Below are positions 58,136 through 64,000 of a DNA stretch of 64,000 nucleotides, piece by piece. How positions within the stretch are numbered: position 1 is the first letter of the stretch; the number at the start of each line of letters is the position of its first letter. The DNA is from Rouxiella badensis. Lineage in GTDB: Bacteria > Pseudomonadota > Gammaproteobacteria > Enterobacterales > Enterobacteriaceae. Where the stretch lies: contig CP114060.1 in NCBI GenBank assembly GCA_026967495.1, positions 1,860,001-1,924,000 on the forward strand. The letters run 5' to 3'. Position numbers and translations under genes: made by a program. Under the pieces are notes generated by a model. That model saw only the letters and a program-made list of their open reading frames with translations. It made no database searches and was not told the origin of the DNA.

Positions 58136-58166
58136 AAAAAGGCCTGTCATTATGACAGGCCTTTTT
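58136..58166. terminator. Bidirectional intrinsic terminator
   Basis: AAAAAGGCCTGTCA and TGACAGGCCTTTTT form a 14-bp perfect stem with a 3-nt loop and T-run. It follows the racemase/2H operon on the plus strand and can stop minus-strand transcripts too. Confidence 0.9.
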
Positions 58167-58214
58167 GTTGTCTTTCATTCTGAAAGATTGGGGAATCTTT
58201 GCCGAAAAATGGGT

Positions 58215-58352
58215 AAAAAAAGCCCGCACATCGGCGGGCAAATAACAGGGGTACTACAGGGTTTCTACACAACAGGGTTCTTACAGGGGTATCACAACTG
58301 CCTACTACATTACTGGTTCACACATTCACACAGGGACATCACTTTCTCTCGA
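58215..58352 (-). ncRNA. Candidate small RNA with repeated CCCTGT motifs
   Basis: On the minus strand a Rho-independent terminator (GCCCGC, 6-nt loop, GCGGGC, then seven T's; plus-strand 58215-58239) ends a gene-free stretch. Upstream of it CCCTGT occurs five times (plus-strand ACAGGG at 58245, 58256, 58272, 58283 and 58330, spaced 11, 16, 11 and 47). TATCTT (plus-strand 58360-58365) could be a -10, giving a transcript of about 135 nt starting near 58352; the -35 is poor. The region lies beyond the sdaB terminator, so it is not just the sdaB tail. No known sRNA recognised. Confidence 0.42.
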
Positions 58353-58445
58353 TGAATTTAAGATACCAAACCTAATGTATGGTTTTGTCATCGTCCGGTA
58401 AGGTTAAGAATCGATGTGTAAAGCGCAGTATTGGCATTTTAGGCA

Positions 58446-58476
58446 GAAAAAAGGCTTACTTTTCATGTAAGCCTTT
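58446..58476 (-). terminator. Intrinsic terminator after sdaB
   Basis: AAAGGCTTAC at 58450-58459 and GTAAGCCTTT at 58467-58476 form a 10-bp stem; on the minus strand it is followed by T's. It lies 18 nt beyond the sdaB stop. Confidence 0.88.
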
Positions 58477-58494
58477 GGATAAGGGAAGTGTCAG

Positions 58495-59863
58495 TTAATG
58501 ACAGGGCACGACTTTAATAGCCAGACCGCCGCGCGAGGTTTCACGGTATTTGGCGTTCATGTCTTTACCGGTTTCGTACATGGTATCAATGACTTTATCG
58601 AGGCAAACCTGTGGCTTACAGGTGCGACGCAACGCCATTCTTGATGCGTTAACGGCCTTGACCGACGAAATAGCATTGCGCTCAATGCAAGGAACCTGGA
58701 CTTGCCCGGCGACCGGATCGCAGGTGAGTCCGAGGTGATGTTCCATCGCGATTTCGGCAGCGATAAATACCTGAACCGTGTTACCGCCCAGCAATTCTGT
58801 GAGGCCTGCCGCTGCCATCGAGCATGCGACGCCGACTTCTCCCTGACAGCCTACTTCGGCGCCGGAAATCGAGGCATTCATCTTGAATAATGCGCCCACC
58901 GCACCGGCAGCGAGGAAGAAGCGCCCGCTGGCGTCCGGGCTGAGTGGGCGAATAAACTGGTCGTAGTAGGTCAATACGGCAGGAATTATCCCGCATGCAC
59001 CATTGGTCGGCGCAGTCACGACCCGGCCTCCCGCCGCATTTTCTTCATTAACCGCCATCGCGTACATGTTTATCCAGTCGACAACGCCCATGGGGTCGAT
59101 GCTGTTTTTACCCTGTGTCACCAGAATATTACGCAGCGCCGCAGCGCGTCGTCTGACTTTCATCGGACCCGGCAGCATGCCTTCGGTGTGGATTCCTCGC
59201 TCGATGCCTTCTTTCATAACCTGCCAGATGGCGGCAAAGTGTGCCTCAATCGACGATTTGTCGTTTAGCGCCAGCTCGTTCTGCATCATGACGGCCGAGA
59301 GTGAAAGACCTGACTCGTCGCAGTGTTTCTGTAAATCTGCCGCTGAATTAAACGGATAGGGCACCGTCACGGGATTCATTTCACTCTCGCCGAACTCGGC
59401 ATCGGTGACAATAAATCCGCCGCCGATAGAGTAATAGGTCTGGCTGTGTAGCAACGTATCCTGAGCGTAGGCGCTTATCTTCATGCCATTTTCATGGCGC
59501 GGCAGATTGTTGTCGTGAAACTTCAGGCTGTCCGGCAACACAAAGTCGACCTCTTTACCGAAAGCGGTCAGAGGCAGGCGACCACTAAGCTGAACCTGGG
59601 CAATAAACGGTGCGATTGAATCGATATCAACAGAATCGGGGAGATTGCCCGCGAGACCCATAATGATGGCGATATCGGTATGGTGTCCTTTCCCCGTCAG
59701 TGACAGAGAGCCATAGACATCCACCTGCAGGCGCGTAGTGCTTGCCAGCAAACCTGCTGCGGCGAGGCTCATCCATAAAAGCCTTACCCGCTTTCATTGG
59801 GCCGACGGTATGCGAGCTTGACGGGCCGATACCAATTTTAAAAATGTCGAAAACGCTAATCAT
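58495..59863 (-). pseudogene. sdaB: L-serine dehydratase, one frameshift
   Basis: This [4Fe-4S] enzyme deaminates L-serine to pyruvate and ammonia. It starts MISVFDIFKIGIGPSSSHTV at 59863. An extra G near 59775 breaks the frame after GKAFMD; the main frame resumes SLAAAGLLASTTRLQVDVYG. The span is 1369 nt, one more than the 456 codons expected for E. coli SdaB. Cluster cysteines and APTNGACGIIPAVLTYYDQF, SGAEVGCQGEVGVACSMAAA and GLTCDPVAGQVQVPCIERNA are intact. The symbol is sdaB rather than sdaA because it follows sdaC by 24 nt. Confidence 0.93.
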
Positions 59864-59887
59864 TGTGGTCCCCTCGGGCTTGCTGCA

Positions 59888-61180
59888 TTAACCGAACAGG
59901 CTATAAACAATCGCAGACATTGCGATCAGGCCCATTATGACGATAAAGCCGTTGCTGATATGACCTGAATACTTTCTCATCGCCGGGACTTTGCGAATCG
60001 CATACATCGGCATAAGGAACAGCAGCATCGCGATGATTGGGCCGCCCAGTGTTTCAATCAGGCCCAGAATACTTGGGTTCAACGTGGAGATTGCCCAGGT
60101 TGAAAGCAGCATGAATACTGCCGTAATGCGATTCATTTTCGCGCTGCTGATTGTCTTGCCGCGGCTGCGCAGTGATTTGGTCACGATGCCGTTAAAGCCT
60201 TCGCGCGCGCCCAGGTAGTGGCCGAGGAACGACTTGGTGATAGCGATAAAGGCGATGACCGGGGCAATATAGGCGATAAGCGGTGTCTGAAAATGGTTGG
60301 CGAGGTAGGAAAGAATTGAGATGTTCTGTTTTTTGGCTTCCATCAGGTCAGCAGGAGAGAGGCTAAATACGCAGCTGAACACAAAGAACATCACCGTGAC
60401 AACCATCATCAGCGTACTGAAAGTGAGGATTTTAGAGCATTTTTTCTCTGCTTCGTCGCCATATTCCTTGCGTTTTGCCACGGCGAAAGAGGAGATAATC
60501 GGCGAATGGTTAAATGAGAAAACCATCACCGGAATAACCAGCCACAGCGTCATCAACATGCCGCGACCTACATCGCCTGTGGTGGATGAAACGTGGGTGA
60601 AAATAGAGGTATTCCAGTGCGGAATGAGATAAAGCGACAGCGCCATTAAAACAATAACAAAGGGATAAACAAGAATGCTCATTGCCTTAACAATAAGATG
60701 CTCGCCAAAGTGAACCAGAGCCATCAATGCAACAATTAATATCAATGCTAATAACGCACGGGGCGGAGCATTCATATGCATTTGATGGGTGATGAAACTT
60801 TCAACAGTATTAGTTATTGCGACGCTGTAAACTAATAATATTGGGAAAATAGCAAAGAAGTAGAGCAAGGTAATAAACTTGCCCGCGGTAATTCCGAAAT
60901 GCTCTTCCACAACTTCCGTAATATCCTGCCCAGCATTCTTACCTGATAAAACAAATCGGGTGAGGCCGCGATGGGCATAAAAGGTCATTGGAAAAGCCAG
61001 AATAACCATGATAATTAGTGGAATAAGGCCACCAATTCCGGCGTTGATTGGCAGGAAAAGCACGCCAGCGCCGATTGCCGTCCCGTACAACCCCAACATC
61101 CACATGGTGTCAGTTTTACGCCAAGCGCCGGTGTTTTCTACGCCTTCCTGGGCAAGTACTTCTACTTGAGAATTGCTCAT
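59888..61180 (-). CDS. sdaC: Serine:H+ symporter SdaC
   Basis: This 430-residue, 11-helix inner-membrane protein imports L-serine for SdaB. It begins MSNSQVEVLAQEGVENTGAW at 61180 with AGAGG upstream; an in-frame upstream start at 61198 lacks one. LGLYGTAIGAGVLFLPINAG in helix 1, YAHRGLTRFVLSGKNAGQDI and FSFNHSPIISSFAVAKRKEY are as in E. coli SdaC. It is cotranscribed with sdaB. A CRP-type site lies about 130 nt upstream, consistent with CRP activation of sdaCB in E. coli. Confidence 0.95.
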   Translation of the reverse strand: MSNSQVEVLAQEGVENTGAWRKTDTMWMLGLYGTAIGAGVLFLPINAGIGGLIPLIIMVILAFPMTFYAHRGLTRFVLSGKNAGQDITEVVEEHFGITAGKFITLLYFFAIFPILLVYSVAITNTVESFITHQMHMNAPPRALLALILIVALMALVHFGEHLIVKAMSILVYPFVIVLMALSLYLIPHWNTSIFTHVSSTTGDVGRGMLMTLWLVIPVMVFSFNHSPIISSFAVAKRKEYGDEAEKKCSKILTFSTLMMVVTVMFFVFSCVFSLSPADLMEAKKQNISILSYLANHFQTPLIAYIAPVIAFIAITKSFLGHYLGAREGFNGIVTKSLRSRGKTISSAKMNRITAVFMLLSTWAISTLNPSILGLIETLGGPIIAMLLFLMPMYAIRKVPAMRKYSGHISNGFIVIMGLIAMSAIVYSLFG

Positions 61181-61636
61181 ATAACCTCTGGTGAACAAAA
61201 TTACGTCATCTCAAAATGAGAGACTGAGTCACAATATTAAAAGCTGCCGTCACTACAATGAGGCAGATTTTGGATGGCGGGATGATACTCATGAGGAGTA
61301 TGAATGTCCGTGATTTGGATCACCTATGGATTAATATAGGGGTAATTTCATACTTGTACGAGAATCGTACTGGGTTTGATTTGATATAAAGATTAATTAA
61401 CGTTTTATTCATTTTCAATTGCCATACAGGATGCTAAAAATATTCGAATGCAGAGTAGCATAAACCTTATTTCCCTTAAATTGAGAAACACCGTTCTGGC
61501 AACAATAATTGAATAACTAATTTCTGAAGTGATTGTATTAAAGGAAATTACCGGCGATTATTGCCCAAGGAGACAAGCCGTGAAATATCCTGAATCGATC
61601 TTAATTAGAGATTCAGGAAGAGATAGCAGCGGGGTG
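61181..61636. promoter_or_regulatory. Regulatory spacer upstream of sdaC
   Basis: This 456-nt region has no supported gene. It contains the CRP-type site at 61309-61324 and AT-rich segments. An open plus-strand frame (61529-61813) runs antisense to the signal-peptide protein and is not preferred. Confidence 0.5.
61309..61324. promoter_or_regulatory. CRP-type site upstream of sdaC
   Basis: CGTGA-TTTGGA-TCACC matches eight of ten positions of TGTGA-N6-TCACA and lies 129 nt before the sdaC start. Confidence 0.6.
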
Positions 61637-61891
61637 TTATTTGAACAGTTCGTTATTGCCGAACAGTTTATTGTTGTTACTGCTTTGGATGCTAGTCAGG
61701 CAGTGGGCAGACGACAAATGCGTGGTTTGGCCCGACGGATTGGCCATATCTTGATGGTCTGTGCTCTGATTAAACGCATTATGTTCCACGCAAGGCTGAG
61801 CGGGGGCACTTAAAGGAACTTCTGCGGCCTGTGCGTAAAACGCGGTGCCTGCCAGCAACAGGATAGTGGTCAAAATTTTACAGCGGGTCAT
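61637..61891 (-). CDS. Small exported hypothetical protein
   Basis: This 84-residue frame has a convincing signal peptide (MTRCKILTTILLLAGTAFYA, cleavage after QA) and a polar mature part of about 62 residues with two Cys (PCVEHNAF and AHCLTSIQ) that could form a disulfide. The ribosome binding site is weak (GGACACCC). It lies downstream of yhjX beyond a terminator, so it needs its own promoter. No family is recognised. Confidence 0.5.
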   Translation of the reverse strand: MTRCKILTTILLLAGTAFYAQAAEVPLSAPAQPCVEHNAFNQSTDHQDMANPSGQTTHLSSAHCLTSIQSSNNNKLFGNNELFK

Positions 61892-61912
61892 TTTGGGTGT
61901 CCGAAAACAAAG

Positions 61913-61937
61913 AAAAACGGGAGCCATGGCTCCCGTT
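61913..61937 (-). terminator. Intrinsic terminator after yhjX
   Basis: AAACGGGAGCC and GGCTCCCGTTT form an 11-bp palindromic stem around AT; on the minus strand it is followed by TTCTTTG. It lies 28 nt past the yhjX stop. Confidence 0.8.
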
Positions 61938-61964
61938 TGTCATAAGAAAAGGTCAGAAAACGGG

Positions 61965-63227
61965 CTACACATGTTGCAGCGTATTCTGCTCCTGAAGTTC
62001 TTTGTTCGGTAGGCGAATCGTGGCAGAAATCGCAAGGGAGATAATTAATAGCACAGTAATCAAGCTGAAGGTCACTACAAATCCGCCGAACAGTGAGGCG
62101 ATAAGTGAACCCAGCACGCTACCGATACCAAATCCTAGATAAAGCAGGCCATAGTTTTTGGTCAGATTGTTTAGGCCAAAGAAGTCGCTTACCAGTGAAG
62201 GATACACGGTAATAGTACCGCCAAAGCTAAAGGCGACGCAGGCGACCGAGGCGAAGAAGGTGGCTTCATTCATATGAGTGAAGAGCAGAATACTCATGCC
62301 GACCAGTGAAATAACCTGTGCTAGAGAAATCACGCGAATACGGGCCATTTTATCTGACAGCACGCCCAGAATCAGACGACCGCTGAGGTTGGCGATAGCG
62401 ATTACCGTTACCGCGTTGGCGGCAGTCATTGCGCTGAGGTGCACCATGCCCTGGCCGATATCTTTTGCCACGCCAATAACGTACAGGCCACTCATGCAGG
62501 CGGTCAGGAACATGAGTGCCAGCATCCAGTACTGAGGCACACGTATTGCTTCGGCAAGACTGAAGTCTCGCGGCTGTTCCTGATGGTTGTTAACGACTTT
62601 CGCTTCCTGACGTGGCGCATCCGTCATCATCAGCCCCCCGATAACGATCATGGTCATCGCCAGCAGCCCCCAGATAATAAAGGTGTGCTCGAGTGAGTTA
62701 ACGCTTAGCAGATAGCCGCAGATAAATTTGAAACCAAGGCTGCCCAGGCCATAAGCCCCGATAGCGCAGGCGGATACCACGCCTTTACGTTCTGGGAACC
62801 ATTTGACGCAGTTGGACAACGACATCAGGTAGCCTGCGCCGTCGGCCAGACCGACCAGCACGCCTGCGCTGAGGTAAAGCATGGCCAGGCTATTGGAGTG
62901 TGCGGTCAGGAAAAAACCGACCGCCATTAATACTCCCGCGGCGAGGGTGACTTTTTTGACGCCGTAGCGCTCCTGCAGTTTTCCGGCAACGGAAGAGGCG
63001 ACCGCCAGGCCGAGGCTCAGGAGTCCAAAAGAGAAGGCGACGCGGCTGATGGGTTCGTCGAGCTTGGCAGAAAGCTGGCCGTTGAACAGGCTCCATGTAT
63101 AAACCGAGCCTAGCGCGAACATGGTGATGATGGTGCCTATCAGCGTCATCCAGCGAGTACGGTTGAGATTGGCCACGGCAACATTGGACTGCGTTCCGGT
63201 ACGTGTAAGGCCTGACTTATCACTCAT
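61965..63227 (-). CDS. yhjX: MFS pyruvate-responsive transporter YhjX
   Basis: This 420-residue, 12-helix member of the oxalate/formate antiporter branch is near-identical in wording to E. coli YhjX: RTRWMTLIGTIITMFALGSV, YTWSLFNGQLSAKLDEPISR, GLADGAGYLMSLSNCVKWFP and YWMLALMFLTACMSGLYVIG. In E. coli it is the main target of the YpdA/YpdB (PyrS/PyrR) pyruvate-sensing system. The matching direct repeat lies about 80-110 nt upstream. The N-terminus is about 18 residues longer than in E. coli. Confidence 0.94.
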   Translation of the reverse strand: MSDKSGLTRTGTQSNVAVANLNRTRWMTLIGTIITMFALGSVYTWSLFNGQLSAKLDEPISRVAFSFGLLSLGLAVASSVAGKLQERYGVKKVTLAAGVLMAVGFFLTAHSNSLAMLYLSAGVLVGLADGAGYLMSLSNCVKWFPERKGVVSACAIGAYGLGSLGFKFICGYLLSVNSLEHTFIIWGLLAMTMIVIGGLMMTDAPRQEAKVVNNHQEQPRDFSLAEAIRVPQYWMLALMFLTACMSGLYVIGVAKDIGQGMVHLSAMTAANAVTVIAIANLSGRLILGVLSDKMARIRVISLAQVISLVGMSILLFTHMNEATFFASVACVAFSFGGTITVYPSLVSDFFGLNNLTKNYGLLYLGFGIGSVLGSLIASLFGGFVVTFSLITVLLIISLAISATIRLPNKELQEQNTLQHV

Positions 63228-63617
63228 AGTGGGCTCTCCCGAGCGAAACTGATGCGTTTAAATTGGCGCTATGATAAGTCCTAATCGGTGAGTTGAATCG
63301 TTTCAGGCATGAAATGCCTCAGAGGAGGAATGAAGTGCATAAATATCGGTATGAATGACCTGATTTAGCCTGAGAAAAGCCTGGTTTTCCCCTGAGAATG
63401 GCCTTGCAGGCCGCGTCAGCTCTGGGTTTTTGTTGATCTAAATCACGCTTGATTCATTTAGCATTTCAGCAGGATGACGCGTAACGCTGTTTTCGAGTAC
63501 CGATCGTTTGTTTATCTCAAAACAGGGATTAGTTTTGCAGAAAACTTCGTTCTTGAAAAAGCCATCACTCTTTATTCTTTAAGTTATTGCTTATAACTAA
63601 TTAATGAAGAGAGTCTT
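63228..63617. promoter_or_regulatory. Divergent spacer between yhjX and VOC gene
   Basis: This 390-nt region holds the YpdB-type repeat near yhjX and no gene. The right half should contain the promoter of the VOC-family gene, which has AGAGAG ahead of its start. Confidence 0.5.
63309..63339 (-). promoter_or_regulatory. YpdB/PyrR-type direct repeat upstream of yhjX
   Basis: Read on the gene strand: TGCACTTCAT, 11 nt, GGCATTTCAT. The published E. coli YpdB site is, from memory, GGCATTTCAT-N11-GGCATTTCAT. One half is perfect, the other has two mismatches; spacing and orientation towards yhjX agree. Confidence 0.82.
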
Positions 63618-64000
63618 ATGACCGCTATTGTTCCCCATCTTGATCATGTTGTTATCAACGTTGCCGAGGGTCTGAATTCATCAGAGCTGCTGTTTCGCAG
63701 GTTGGGATTCAGTCTAACGTCTCGTGGACATCACTCTTTAGGGTCGAGCAATCATCTGGCCATCTTTAATGACAATTACCTGGAGCTGCTGGGCTTTGAG
63801 GATCGCAGCACTTTGCTGCGTAAAGAGCTTTGGCAGGCGCCGTTAGGGTTGAACGGACTCGTGTGGAAAACGCAGAATGCCGACGCAGTTTACCAGCATC
63901 TTACACAGCGGCAGGTTGATGATGCAGAGCCAAAGGCCTTCTACCGACCGGTAAAACTTAATGATGGGACTGAACCCAACGCACGATTTCAGACGGTATC
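63618..64000 (+). CDS. VOC / glyoxalase-like protein, cut by window end
   Basis: The frame starts MTAIVPHLDHVVINVAEGLN and stays open to the window edge (127 residues). The phrases LDHVVINV, ELLFRRLGFSLTSRGHHSLG, SSNHLAIFNDNYLELLGFED and WKTQNADAVYQHL are the glyoxalase-like domain type (PF13468), with metal ligands His in LDHVV and Glu in YLELLG. The substrate is unknown and the C-terminal half is not visible. Confidence 0.85.
   Translation, partial: MTAIVPHLDHVVINVAEGLNSSELLFRRLGFSLTSRGHHSLGSSNHLAIFNDNYLELLGFEDRSTLLRKELWQAPLGLNGLVWKTQNADAVYQHLTQRQVDDAEPKAFYRPVKLNDGTEPNARFQTV

Noticed and set aside
58245..58335. CRISPR-like array suggested by regularly spaced ACAGGG
   Set aside because: The repeats are only 6 nt and the spacers 5-41 nt; there are no cas genes nearby.
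61529..61813. 94-codon plus-strand frame upstream of sdaC
   Set aside because: It is antisense to a frame with a clear signal peptide, contains no recognisable domain and has only a chance-level ribosome binding site.

Overview
The window reads as chromosomal DNA of a member of the Enterobacterales. WcaJ, OsmC, YneE, YeeO, YhjX, SdaC/SdaB and BglG/BglF/BglB are close to their E. coli counterparts along their whole length. The Qnr-type protein and the kinase-aldolase fusion in the inositol cluster lean towards Serratia/Yersinia/Rahnella-like genera, but this is inference from memory, not a computed placement. I saw no insertion sequence, prophage module, tRNA, rRNA or CRISPR array.

Layout. 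0.1-7.1 kb: wcaJ (exopolysaccharide initiating transferase), a broken DUF4432 exported protein, an orphan fructose-type PTS EIIC with a shikimate-dehydrogenase-like gene, and a divergent SgrR-type regulator. 7-9.3 kb: an iron-dependent redox enzyme, a cupin remnant and a serine hydrolase. 9.3-25.7 kb: a scattered myo-inositol (iol) region with an iolI-like gene, iolG, iolE, an iolT-type transporter, iolR, a second TIM-barrel gene, iolB, iolA, an iolC-DUF2090 fusion and a second sugar porter. A DUF3237 gene, an InvB/SpaK-type type III secretion chaperone and a YfcJ/YhhS-type permease are interspersed. iolD is not present here. 25.7-37.3 kb: yneE, a SelW-like gene, osmC, yeeO plus a DCC oxidoreductase, an AhpD-like protein with a convergent MocR regulator, a VIT transporter, and a LysR / serine hydrolase / MFS module.

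37.3-43 kb: a signalling operon (MASE1 membrane sensor, LuxR-type response regulator, EvgS-like phosphorelay kinase) joined by ATGA overlaps, with a winged-helix regulator upstream. 43-44.7 kb: two related 29-30 residue membrane peptides in tandem, a third small membrane protein on the other strand, and a cold-shock gene. 44.9-51.2 kb: a periplasmic alpha/beta hydrolase, a two-component system whose kinase gene overlaps a qnr-like gene, a beta-propeller protein and a DUF1615 lipoprotein. 51.3-55.8 kb: a bgl operon with a textbook BglG antitermination switch. 55.8-64 kb: a decayed SDR, an Asp/Glu racemase with a possible 2H phosphoesterase, a candidate sRNA, sdaCB, yhjX with a recognisable YpdB-type direct repeat, and the start of a VOC-family gene.

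Many genes are broken, but in a uniform way. About 16 loci carry one or more single-base indels, mostly in short mononucleotide runs, while both halves still read as well-conserved protein. Only one or two loci also show an in-frame nonsense codon. This looks more like base-level consensus errors, or very recent loss, than old decay. Such loci are entered as single features of type pseudogene, with the probable intact product described.
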